Below, piece after piece: positions 38,750 to 50,010 of a stretch of DNA of 64,000 bases. The stretch is from Anas platyrhynchos. Lineage: Eukaryota > Chordata > Aves > Anseriformes > Anatidae. A program made the translations under genes and the position numbers. The notes under the pieces are model-generated. The model did no database searches. It had not been told where the DNA came from and saw only the letters and a program-made list of their open reading frames with translations. Each line of letters opens with the position of its first letter. The stretch's first letter is position 1. Location: assembly GCF_047663525.1 (NCBI RefSeq), contig NC_092592.1:23332501-23396500 (forward strand), written 5' to 3'.

Positions 38750-41700
38750 CTGAGGAGTGAAAAAGTGAAAACAAAAGCATTAGAACAAGTCTCCAGCATT
38801 GTACTCAACTGCAGTGCAATACACTAGCAACTGCAGGAAGAATGTGTTAGATTCCGATTTTCTCTTTTGCTCTTTGACAACCAGAGATGTAGACAGAGTC
38901 CTGACTTTCAAGAAAAAATGTAATTCCAAAGAGTCCTGCAATACCGTAGCACGCACAGCAGTAAAGATGGTGAGTTTACAAGATAGCAGGAAGGACTACT
39001 GTGTAGTGGGAGGTCTCAGAGAATACACTGCATTTAGGTATTTCTAACCCCTAATCAAACGCTAAGAACGATCCCTCCTCTGAAAGGATGATACAGCAAT
39101 ATTTCCCCATCGCTAAAGTGACAAGGGGCAAAATATTTTTAGTACTGCACTCAGCAATTTAGAAACAAACACAGGTGGAGATTAAGCAAGATGAAGATAA
39201 GCAGTACACATGAATTGACAGTATGTTCCTTCTTGTGAGAAGTGCATAGGGACCTCATGACCCAGGCAGGCAGGACCTGAACTAAATCTTAGCAAAAGGA
39301 TCACCCTCAAGAAACACTGTGCCACCACAACTTCGTATCTGAGCACGGACTCCATATTTAGGACTACCTCAGAGCTTCATGATCCTTTATGCACATAGTA
39401 AAAATACACTCAAGAGAAGTGCCTGAAGATGTTTTTCTTGTGTGTCACTCAAAAATTTTAACAGATCCATAAAAGATGTTTACCTGGTTGTAGTGAGCCA
39501 TATTTGCAGCCTTGCTTCCCCAGTCATAAGCTTTGAGTTCCCCGGTTTTCACAGCCTAGAAATCAACAAATATTCACACACAAAGAAAAGAAAAAAAAAA
39601 GAACATTTTTGTCAAAGGAACAAAAAAGCCTATGTCAGCTGGAGAACTGGCAAAGGCAATTGACACAAGAACCACTGAAATGCCAAGTATTAGCATAAGA
39701 AGTATCACTGCTGTACCAGCATCACAGGATCGGGAAACATTAACATTCAGTACCATCAGACCATGTCACATCCCTTAAGATTCCACGCTCTTTCGAAACA
39801 GCAGTAGGAAACACTAAGGAAAACAATTTCCAGAATTCAAATCCAGAATGCGTCAGCTTCATGTTTACTTCTGCAATATTTACATAGCTGTCTAAATATA
39901 TAAGAACACAGCAATGGAGTTTTCTTATAAATACCACTCTGTATAATTCACCACATACTTTTTTTCCCTGAAACAGCAGTCTATATAGTAGGGTTTTGGA
40001 AAAATGGGAAAAAAGAGATCCACACAGATTTCCTCTCAGCCAACACTTAAACAGCTGTGTACAGCACAACAGATTGTTTCCAAATGGATGAACAAGTTCC
40101 ACTATAAGATCACAAGGAGCGCTGATAACTGCTTTTCATGGCAAATGTCTCCCCTTATTTGCCAGCATATAGATGTGCCTTCTGAGCAAGCCTCGGGCAC
40201 AGTAGCATCACAGGCATAAAATTGTGCGTTGAGGTTAAGTTCGCAATATACTAATAAAATACAAAATGAAGCCAAACAGAAAATAGAAAGCCTGCTACTT
40301 TTCTCTGGCTAAAAATACAACTTACAATGAAAATGAGGTCTGCTGAAAGAGGAACAAATACTTGTTACAGCATCTGAGTTAAGTTATTCCTTTTTAAATT
40401 TTTTTTTCCTGAAGTACTTAATGTGAACATTTATTCACAGCAATAGGAAAGAGGTGAGCCACCATAAGGTCAGTATCATCAAAGCAGCTGCAGTGAACAG
40501 CTGCCATTCTGACAATTAGCAGTTCCAGAATTTCAATTGGGCTACACTAGATACGTATCTTGACATTTTATTCCATGTTTGTAGAATACTGACATCTCTG
40601 ATATTTACAAGATAGTCATGGTCATCTGAGATCCTGAAGCTTACCTGGGTCCAGTGGATCATGTTCTGTACAGACGTTCCCGCAGGGCAATGTGTTGAAT
40701 ACACATCCACACGGCTCTGCAACAAGATAATTAACATTGTTTACTCCTCACAGTGCAACAGTTCTACCCAATTTTGCTTCTTAAACAACTAAGAAAATTT
40801 TCCATTCCTCTTAAAAGTGTTCTGAACAAGAAGTTAACTGTTGCCACAATACAGATGAGGTAAAAGGTTCTAATGTTTTGGGGACTGTTTACAATTAAAT
40901 GCAGAAATTTAAAGATGAATTTTAAACCTAACAATGACATTATAAATATATAAAAATACTTAAGGACCATCTTTTTTAAAGTGCTAATATTTTAAGAATT
41001 GGGAACATGGTAAATAATAGTTAGATGGACCTCCACAGAAACCTAGACCCTATTCTACATCTAAACTAGAAGTTGTCAGTTCACAGTGATTCAAAACTTC
41101 ATACACCCTGACTTTAGAAGCACATGATACCTAGGGGAAACTTAAATCCTGACAGGAAAAAAAAAAATACACAAAACCATGGAAACTACGTGCTGGGCAA
41201 GAAAAAATATATTTTAAAGAAGTACTATCACGTTGATATAAAATACGTACTTTTTTTTTTCCCCCACACGCAGTGAATAGTGAAAAAAAAAACGCTAATT
41301 CTATCTCGCTACAATTAAAAAAATCCTCAGCCTTCTTCCACCTGTGGGTAAGCTGATACCAGCTTCTAATGATTTCAGGGATGTAGAAACACTAAGCATC
41401 ATCATAAAAAAAAGCAGTCTCACGCCAATTGCTGTTAACTAGCTTTTAGACAACTGAACAAATCCTATGGACGAGTCCTCTCAAACTAGGACCACAGATA
41501 AAGGTATCAGCAGGGACAGAAACTGCTCCCAGAGAAAGTAATTTTATATGCCCACCAAGAGACCAAAAAACTTCAACAGTTCTGCAGACAGTAGCAGAAA
41601 ACACTGCTCCAACAGATCTAAATTAATTTTTGTTTTCTAGTACCTTTTTCAAAGGCTAATTTTATCCATTCCAACTGGGCAACTACATCTACATCAAAGA

Positions 41701-44700
41701 AAGATATTCAACCTAACTCAGTACAGTGAAGAAGGCTTTTTTTTTTTTCCTAATTACACATAAAGAACCATCAGTACAATCATACAATCAATACTGCATT
41801 CACAATAAGTTAACTATCAAAGTGACCAAAACACACCATATTCAAGTTTCTCTCATTAAAGCCACACAGAAGAAAGAATATGTTGCCACAAAGGTCATCA
41901 AGTATTCTGTGGGTGCAAACATGGGTAGCAAGCCACTTCAACCAAAAATTCTGAGGAAGGAATTGTTTCTTTCCAAACATGTCCTGAAAAACAACAAACA
42001 CATAAGACAAACATGTAATTGTATAGAATCACCTGGTTTTACTTTTCATACTAAAGCATTCTTAAGGCAGTTACTTCCATTCACACTGGTGATAGGTAAG
42101 TTAAGTCATTTTCATATGACGTATTTCCTTATCAACCTTTGTTTACAGTCCAATGGGAAGGTCAGGGTTAGTACTTCTGCTACAAATGATGCAGTCAATC
42201 ACCACCCACAAAACGTATGTGGGAACTGAGGCAATCACTCAAGAATTTCAAACCTAATCTGTTTTAAATTCAGTATTTTATAGGAGTACTGTAGAGCTTC
42301 TTGTCATCAGAATTGTTTAAGGCTGAAATATTCTAAGCTGCATCTGCTGTTAAATGGCTCTGTACTGCAACTTCCTCTCTTCAAACCATGAAAGAAAAAC
42401 CAGATGCATGAGCTGTGGTGGCCACTTCCTTTTGGTGGGTATTTTTAAAAACAGCCAAGGATTTGAAAACAGCTGACTGAGCACTTCCGTAGAAAGTGAC
42501 AGCTCTTCAAGGATATGACTGACCCCCAGACTGTCATGCACTTGTACACTGCAGTTTTTTTGCAAGTCATCATGAGAATCAAGTTCCCCAGCACAACATG
42601 ACCATCTGCACAAGGCACTGATCAGCTCCATCCTCATCAGACAAAGCTCAGTACACAAGCAACAGGAGATCACAACTGTTACCACCACTTTTCTCTCAAC
42701 TCCCTTTGGAGAGGGGAACAAATAAAGCACAAGGACAAGCATTACATCTGTACAAGGCACATCAGGGAAAGGTTTATCTCACAGGACAAACAGGTCTATG
42801 TGGAAAGCTCTGTGGGTGGTGTAAAGAAATGCTAGTGTTAAAAGTGACACACAGCAGGACGTTCACAATGTCTGACTCCAGGCACTTAACTGCAGCCTGC
42901 CAATCTGCCCATGTCCCAGTTGCTGTTAATAATGGTGAAAGGTAAACTCATTCAGAGAATGATTCATAGCATCTAAATAAAGCTGCTGCACTTAATCACG
43001 CTCTGGTGGATCCTCTTCCAATATTAAATGGTTGAGAAATAAATCCGTTAAAGTTCATGACAATTCAAAAAGCATTCTATATAAAGCTAACACATGACTC
43101 TTCTAAAACAGACCACCTATTTAAGTAATTGTGTGATTTCTGTAGCCTGAATTCTAGAAATTTGTAACTGGAAAAACATAACTTTATTCCATCTATTAAG
43201 TTGTGCTTGTTAAGTACTACTTTGCACTGATGCAAATTGTCTCATTAGACAGTAGTAAAACTAGAGAAACCACTGCTGACTTCCATAGCATTATAGCATT
43301 ATGCTGGAAAAACTGGCCCAGCATTCTTGTGGGATATGCTAATCTTTAATCCACAACTATTACCATTATTTGCTATGCTGTTTTCAACCAGAGAGGGATG
43401 CCCTTCATTCACCTTAAAATTTATACATTCAAACACAAACCTTGAGAAGCAGCTCAGGAAACACTCCCAGTTTTGTCAGAGGGCTAGTAGCAAACTTGAC
43501 TGTAGCTACTGGTGCCAAGGCAAAGAACATTTTGATTTTCTTAGCCAGCTGTGGCAAAGTTGAAAAAGCAATGAAAGCTGTAAATAATACAAGAATAATT
43601 ATCAATAACACAAGATAGATGAGAATTCTATTTGGTGATTCTACAAAATTTAAGATGTAGTGTACAAAAGGATTTTTAGATTAATAGATTGACTGTTTAG
43701 GTATTTCAAGTTATTAATTACCACAGAACACAAATTAAACTAGACATATTAGGAGGATTTCTTCTCTTCTGAAAAACAAGTCCATGCTAACTAACCCAAT
43801 ACTCTTCCTGCTCTTTCTGTATGCAGGTCTAAAAGCACCTGATGCAGACCTTACATACAGTAAATAACAATTTCTATTCTACACATACATAATGATTCTA
43901 GATTATTGTGTAGCTCAAAGTATTTAACAGAAACTGTACTGACTACCTGTGACTTCAATTTTTCATTTCAACAGCTTCCCACTTTATGCAAGCACAGAAT
44001 TAATTAATTATTTTCTTTTTAATGTTGATGAGTATTTCTGAAGTTCTATTATTTTCCTCATTAACCCACACATATAGAACTTGATACCATTTCAACTACA
44101 GCATGTTCTAATGAATGCATCTCTTCACATACCCATGGTGGTGCCCTGGGAATGGCCAACGTAAAATACTTGTTCCTGGCCAGTTTTCTTCAATATGAAG
44201 TCCACTGAGGCTGGAATGTCATATTTAGCCATTTCATCAAAGCTACAAAGCAAAGAAAAATATCAGTGTGTTATGGCTGCATGGAACTTTACTGCACTGA
44301 AGATCAGTTGTCTGGACATAAAGCACAGCTGCCTTTGGATGAAGCAGTACACCTGGTGATTAAGTCAACACACCAAGCACTGCTGAAAGCAATTACTGTT
44401 CTACTGACCATCTATGAAAGCTGTCCCAGGACACCATACTGATATAGAACTCCCTTTTGCTACCCCTACATATGAGATAGTACATGTAACCGTATCACGT
44501 ACATTCACATCGTGACTGAGCTCAAATGATGGGCAAAGACAGGAAGAGAAGCCTGCTCGCAAACAGCACGTCAAGTTTCTCTACAAAAATGAGGATACCT
44601 GAAAACCCAGAATTCGTCCTGCTTCACTGTGAAGTGTATATGCTTCCTGGACCAGGTGTTCCCTCTGCTGTTTCCCAGCCATACATCATAGCCAGCGTCT

Positions 44701-47700
44701 GCCAGCATAAAGCCAAGGCTATTGTAATCCAAGTTTGTGATCCAGTTGCTGCCATCAGCAAGTAAACCATGCTGCAGAAACACAGCAGGCCTTGGACCTG
44801 AAAAACAATGCATTTATTATAGCTTCCTGTTCATCTGGAATTGAATGCCTCAGAGAAATTCAGGTGAGTTATTCAAATCTGACGCAGACATATCTGATCT
44901 ACTTGATTTAATCTACTAAGGTTAGCAGTACCAACATTATCTCTATCCAACACCATTCTGTTAGCAAAGCTCTGGCAGAACCTGAAGAGCAGTGTGGATA
45001 GACAACAAGGAAACCCAGGTTCCAAAGGCCTTTTTGCCCTTAACTTAAGCAGTTAAAAGAACCACAGTGAAGACCCGCATGAAATTTAGGAAGGTTCTCT
45101 CCTGACTCTCCTACTTCAAAAGAGAAGTGAAACCTTTACCCGGAATACAGATTAACAAATGCAAGGTTCCTGCTGAAGGAAAATAAAATGACATATTATC
45201 CTTCAGGAGGAAAATGAAGGTCAGAAATTCTAAAGACCTAGCTCAAGATCACACAGTATCAAAGGTGACATTTTTCCCACATTAATAACTAAAATCTGAT
45301 ACGTGGTAATTTCAGCTCAATGACAGAAATGACTCAGGAATTTACCTCCTGCAGTGAGGGATCATTCTACTACAATTTCAACAGAGAAAACAGTGAGTCA
45401 GTTCAGTAAAGTAGACTTAGATCTTTCAGCAAAAACATCCAAGTCACAACTAGACCCTACATTCTGTCATGGCCATAAGAGTTTGTTGTGAGTTCCATAA
45501 ATCCAAATTAACAAGATTCCTCCCTGCTGGCAGCCTTTATAGCTGTGACAATGAAGCTTTTTGGTGCCTGCTTTTCCCATTTTGTTAAAAAAAAAAGGAA
45601 TTAAATTGTGGTGCACTGTCCATGGAATCACAGCAAGTTTCTGGCAGTGTCAGACTAGCACGAGAGACAGTATAGTTCCACACCACTGTTTACTGCACTG
45701 TGGTAATAGTGCATCGCTTTAGGAACAGAGTGCGTGATTTTCAAGCCTAACATTAAATTTGTTTCCTGTAACGGTCACTTTTGCTTTATACTTTCTTCCC
45801 TTCTACTGAACTCAGGCCAACCAACTTCTTATTTTTTGAAGAAGAGGCTCTTCTCAAACCACAACTTGCACATCTCATAACACAGGAAGGAGAAACGGTT
45901 TAAATCCTTTAATGTTTTAACTGTTCTCCTATTTGCCACCAATTGCTGAATTTCTGCCAATTCCTCTTTCACTTCACCAAGCACATGACTTGTACCATCA
46001 CAAGACAAACTGACTTGTACAATAACAATTTTGTATCACCTCTAATCCAAAAAATAAAATAGAATGAATAAAGAGGGTAAGGTCTTAAACTACCATTTCG
46101 TGTATGTATTATTCTGTTCTTGTCACACACAACCCCAGATCTAAATGGAAAATACATTTCCAAATTTAATCCCTTTCATTCTTACCATCATGTTCTCTTT
46201 TAGCGTTTCATCAACAACATCTTTCATTAAGACAGTTAAAACTAATTCCTACTAAAAATGGAAAAGTCAGATTTTTTGCTTTTAGGATCTACAGTCATTT
46301 TTCCATTTTTTTTGAGCTGAGGAACTGTAGGTCTTGTTCCAAAACATCATGTGATACGTAACTCCAAGGGATCCTATTCACATTAAGCAGGTATTGCAAA
46401 AGAATTACGGCATACATACACTAAGTCAGCAGTAACACAACATTGGTATCTTTCTGGGAAAAGATACCAAGTCTATAAAAACTGAAGATCAACATGAACT
46501 TTGAAATCTTCATTCTTCTAGGAGATCATACTTCCCCAAATCTGCTCAGCAATCCTTGTTTTTAAAATTAAAGCACTTTGCAAAACATGAACTTGGGGTC
46601 GAGGGTGTGGCAAGGGGAATGTGGAGAATTCCCACAAGTCAGGAAACTTCTGTTTGCTTATGTCATAGATGAAGGATTTGACAAGATCAGCATGCTCAAA
46701 GGCAGTCTTTTTCCTGTAGCTTCTCTAAAATTTTTAAGGACAAAGGCACCTGCCAGATTTGACTGGCCTCGTCCATGCACCGATCTTTACGCACCAACCT
46801 TGTGAGTGGCAACGTGTAGTGCAAACATCCTAGTTCGTGCAAAACCAACAGTTAAGGTCAGGAAGACTGCTGCTCAGCCTTTGGCAGAGGAAAGGATTTT
46901 TCCACGGGTCTTGTTCGCACCCTAGGGCAGTCACTCCTTTCCTTGCGAGTGCCATGTTTTTACCTCTCAAAAGTTCTCAGGTAGTCTTTAGGACATGTAC
47001 AACTCCTATACAAACTGGCTGGTGTTGCGTGCATGCAATTGTTGGTAAGATCTTTTACAATGGGTGGTGACATGATACCAAATTCCATGACTGCTGTTCA
47101 GATGTACTGTTATTTACGTATGCAATGCAAGATGACAGCAAGTCTAAGGTCATCCATCTCTCTTCTTCCAAGTACATTTCTCTCATTTTTAAAGCATTCC
47201 ATCCTTCTGTCTTTGCAAAAACCTTCACCTGTATCATGCCTGTAAGTCTCAGCTTACATTCCCTTTACACTTCCCCTCTACCACCTGTTTGCAATATATT
47301 TTTAAAAGTATTGTCCTCAAGATGCTCTCAGGGGATTTTCTCTTATAATAGTATTTTATCTATTTAACCAGCCGTGTACTGTGTACAAAATGACACCACA
47401 ACAGTAGACAGAATTGCTCTAGCTTGTAACTTTCTGCAAAGGCAACTTCAAAGATTATAATTAACAAAACAGTTTTTTTCCAGAAATCAGGCAGCAATTA
47501 TTTTGTGAACACTCCAGTGAGAACTCTTACAGTTCACTTATACATCATAAAAAGAGGCATACTAACTGCCCTTATTTCTGAAAACTCTCAGGCATTTTAA
47601 ACAAAAAATATTTTTTAATGAAAAGGTATTTTTTAATATGTTTTGAAACAATACGATAATGGTACAATCAATCTCTTTTCAACATACTTTGTTACTTAAA

Positions 47701-49630
47701 AAAAAAATCTTAACCCTTATTCTCCACTTACTAGAAATTTGAGGCCTCTGAGCCCCGCAAATAACACACTAAGGGGTGTGTATTACTAACACAAAATGTG
47801 AGCACCAGGAAAATATAGCTTTCTAACTTCTTTTCCCTTCTTGTACTCAAGTCACTCTACATGTGCCTGAATTACTCTGGTCATAACATTCAGCAGTCAT
47901 CTAACCACACAAGTTATAGTCTTTAATTTTTCTGGATCATTACAGGAACAGAAATTCTGTAAGTGAAGGAAAGCTTTTTTATGACTTTTCATTTTTCCAA
48001 GCAGGAATCAACCCTACCTTTGCTCAACCCATGACCTTTTCTTCCATAAGGAATTCTGTTAATGGAAAGGATATAGCCATCTTCTGTCGTCACTTCATAC
48101 TCCTCACTAGGATATCCCCTGAAGACGATAATTTGACTCTGAAGAAAGAAAAGAAACCACCTTGAAGTCAGACTCTCAGCCTCCTTCACTCATTAACATG
48201 TTCAAAGTACTCTGTGTTCCTTCCAGAGACGGCCAAGTGAAATCAAAGGATGTGGTAGGAATGTGCCATAACCATTCATCTATTCAATGCAGACAGGTTC
48301 TCTTCTGCAACTTACCTCGCATAGGAACTAGTCGGAGCACAAACTTTAACCGAGGCAAACTCCCTAACCTGTCCCCATCCATATCTGTCAGGTTAGTTAC
48401 CCTGAGCACCACTTCCAGCGATAAAGGAGATTGTGAAGTTGAAAAGGCAATTATGGTGACAGGACAAAATACTGAGACAGAAATGGTAGGCAAAAAATAA
48501 AATTTGCTCTCAAGAAAACTAGTATCTTCCAATAAGAACCAAGTTCTCACAACACTTGGTATCACAGTGGAACACTGAGGGATGAGAAAGAGGGAATAAC
48601 CCTGTTTGGGCACTGGGACAGGCTCCCCAGGGCAGTGGTCACGGCACCGAATCTGTCAAAACTCAAGAAGCATTTGGACAACACTCCCAGACACACGGCC
48701 TGATTTTTGGGTGGTCCTGTGAGAATGCCATGAGTTGGACTCTGTGATCCTTGTGAGTCCCTTCCAGTTCGGCGTATTGTGTGGTTCTGTGATTCCATGC
48801 AGAGTTCATCTCTCTTCTGAAGAGAAAGACTTCCTCAAAGACATTGCAGATTCATACACAAGCTTTATGACTAATTTAGTATTATCATGTTCTCTGTGTT
48901 ACATTTAGGCAATGTGCTGAAACAAACCCACCAACAGAGCTGCTTTAAAGCACTAAGATCACAGTCCTCACATGCATGAGCTGCTGATATTGCCGCCTCC
49001 ACCTGCAGTTTCGTGTGCCATTTCTTACTCACTGTTCTCCTGAAGTCTTATGTGTATTGCACAGCTTTTAACTGAACTTCCTGACAAGCCAAAGAAGAAA
49101 ACAATAAAACTACCACACTTTTTTTAACGCTGTAGTTTCATTAACAGATGCATCCCCCATCTCTTCTGTCTCAAGCTTTATGTCAATTTCACTTCTTCCA
49201 TCTGCAACTCCATTAGGCCAGTGAACTTGCCATTTGTTTTTGACTCCAATTATGCTTTGAGAGAATGTCAGAAATGCAAGACACGACTGGAAGTCTACTG
49301 GCAGGCTGCCGGGCAGGGAAGAGAGGGGCACTTACACAAACCACGCTATGTCTCTTAGCCAAATCTTCAGTAGTTAACAGTGGCATTAACATTCCAAAGC
49401 GATTTTAAAACTAAACTCTATCGAATTCCATTAACCTTAGACTGAGTGCCCAGATCACAGCCCCCTAACGCGATCTGGATGACCCTGAACACCCTGTCAG
49501 GCCCGGCTGTGGCCCCGCCGGCCGCCCCGCGCCCCCCGGGACTCACGATGTTCATGTTGGTCTCGGGGTCCACGTTCCCCCGCACGCCGGCGCTGTGCAG
49601 GAGGAGGGCGGCGAGCACCAAGCCCCGCAT
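38516..49630 (-). CDS. LIPA: Lysosomal acid lipase / cholesteryl ester hydrolase (whole gene, nine coding exons)
   Basis: It hydrolyses cholesteryl esters and triglycerides delivered to lysosomes and belongs to the acid lipase branch of the alpha/beta hydrolases. Joining the nine exons listed separately gives 1,176 bases, 391 residues plus stop (human 399), with every junction GT-AG and in frame. A signal peptide covers about residues 1-18. The oxyanion-loop HGLL lies in the third coding exon. The nucleophile is Ser166 in GHSQG, and the other triad residues are Asp337 (GGQDWLAD) and His366 (WEHLDF). Coding exon sizes are 84, 121, 199, 110, 137, 147, 72, 72 and 234 bases, the pattern of human exons 2-10. 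The gene reads away from IFIT5 and toward CH25H. It looks intact. Confidence 0.98.
39484..39555 (-). CDS. LIPA: LIPA coding exon 8
   Basis: 72 bases, 24 codons, acceptor tttctag/GCT and donor AACCAG/gtaaac. It includes YDWGSKAAN and HYNQ. Confidence 0.96.
40645..40716 (-). CDS. LIPA: LIPA coding exon 7 (equivalent of human exon 8)
   Basis: 72 bases, 24 codons from S to Q (SRVDVYSTH...IHWTQ), acceptor ttgcag/AGC and donor CCCAG/gtaagc. This is the exon skipped by the common human cholesteryl ester storage disease splice variant; here the donor is a strong consensus. Confidence 0.97.
41837..41983 (-). CDS. LIPA: LIPA coding exon 6
   Basis: 147 bases, phase 0 at both ends, acceptor tttttcag/GACATG and donor AATATG/gtgtgt. 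It encodes the lid-domain segment ending [12 protein letters not shown]. Confidence 0.97.
43441..43577 (-). CDS. LIPA: LIPA coding exon 5
   Basis: 137 bases, acceptor tttacag/CTTT and donor CTCAAG/gtttgt. It encodes [20 protein letters not shown] and the following lid-region start. Confidence 0.96.
44133..44242 (-). CDS. LIPA: LIPA coding exon 4 (nucleophile)
   Basis: 110 bases, acceptor tttgtag/CTTT and donor CATGG/gtatgt. It contains YVGHSQGTT, the G-X-S-X-G elbow with catalytic Ser166. Confidence 0.97.
44599..44797 (-). CDS. LIPA: LIPA coding exon 3
   Basis: 199 bases, acceptor tttttcag/GTCC and donor TTCAG/gtatcc. It carries the oxyanion-region [13 protein letters not shown] and the family signature [12 protein letters not shown]. 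Confidence 0.97.
48018..48138 (-). CDS. LIPA: LIPA coding exon 2
   Basis: 121 bases, acceptor ttcttcag/AGT and donor AAAG/gtaggg. It encodes the early acid-lipase segment with GYPSEEYEV and TEDGYIL. Confidence 0.95.
48600..48800 (+). mobile_element. CR1 3'-end fragment in LIPA intron 1, antisense to the gene
   Basis: It reads the CR1 3' region in order: 'ggcactgggacaggctcccc', 'agaagcatttggacaacact', 'gagttggactctgtgatcct', 'gtcccttccag' and a terminal 'ggttctgtgattccatg'. It is 5'-truncated and old, with several mismatches. Plus orientation puts it antisense to LIPA. Confidence 0.9.
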
Positions 49631-50010
49631 CCTGGCCTGGCACGGCTCGGAGCCGATGGGAGCGCAGCGGAGCGGAGCACGGCTCTCCAGCCGCCGCCTT
49701 ATGTTCCGCCTCCGCCGAGCCCCGCGGCCGGCACGGCACCGCGTGACGGGGCGGGGGCGGCCGCCCTCCTGACGGGCGTCGTCCGGCCCCGAGGGGCTGA
49801 AGGAGCGCGGCCGAGCCCGGCGGGCAAGGCGCTGCCCCCGCCGCGCCCCGCGGCCCCGCCGCTGCCCCTCTCCGCCCGGCCGCGGCCCCCCGCTCCCCGC
49901 AGCGCGGCGGGAGGAGGGCGCTGGGCGGCGGCGGCGGCGCTCAGGCGATGCGGCGCGGCCTATCGGCGGCGGTAGCGGCCGGCCGCCCAGCCCGCCCCCC
50001 CGAGCTCCGT
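49480..50010 (-). promoter_or_regulatory. LIPA CpG-island promoter
   Basis: About 500 bp of dense CpG covering coding exon 1 and the upstream region. It holds several GC boxes, including GGGGCGGGGGCGG at about 49748-49760. Just inside that is CCGCGTGAC (49739-49747), a GTCACG half-site of the TFEB-type CLEAR motif (GTCACGTGAC), which would suit a lysosomal gene but is imperfect. No TATA box is evident. Initiation probably lies between about 49,640 and 49,760. Confidence 0.75.
49547..49630 (-). CDS. LIPA: LIPA coding exon 1 (signal peptide)
   Basis: Twenty-eight codons beginning [18 protein letters not shown] and ending at NMNI, with donor ATC/gtgagt. The ATG has A at -3. The frame upstream is open only because the CpG island lacks stops. 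Human LIPA has its start in exon 2; here the start lies directly within the CpG island, so no separate non-coding first exon is evident. Confidence 0.93.

Noticed and set aside
42350-42760. 136-codon minus-strand frame inside LIPA intron 5
   Set aside because: It lies between two perfectly joined exons, matches no domain I recognise, and is not needed for the LIPA reading frame.
44526-44765. Plus-strand frame opposite LIPA exon 3
   Set aside because: Antisense shadow of a conserved coding exon.
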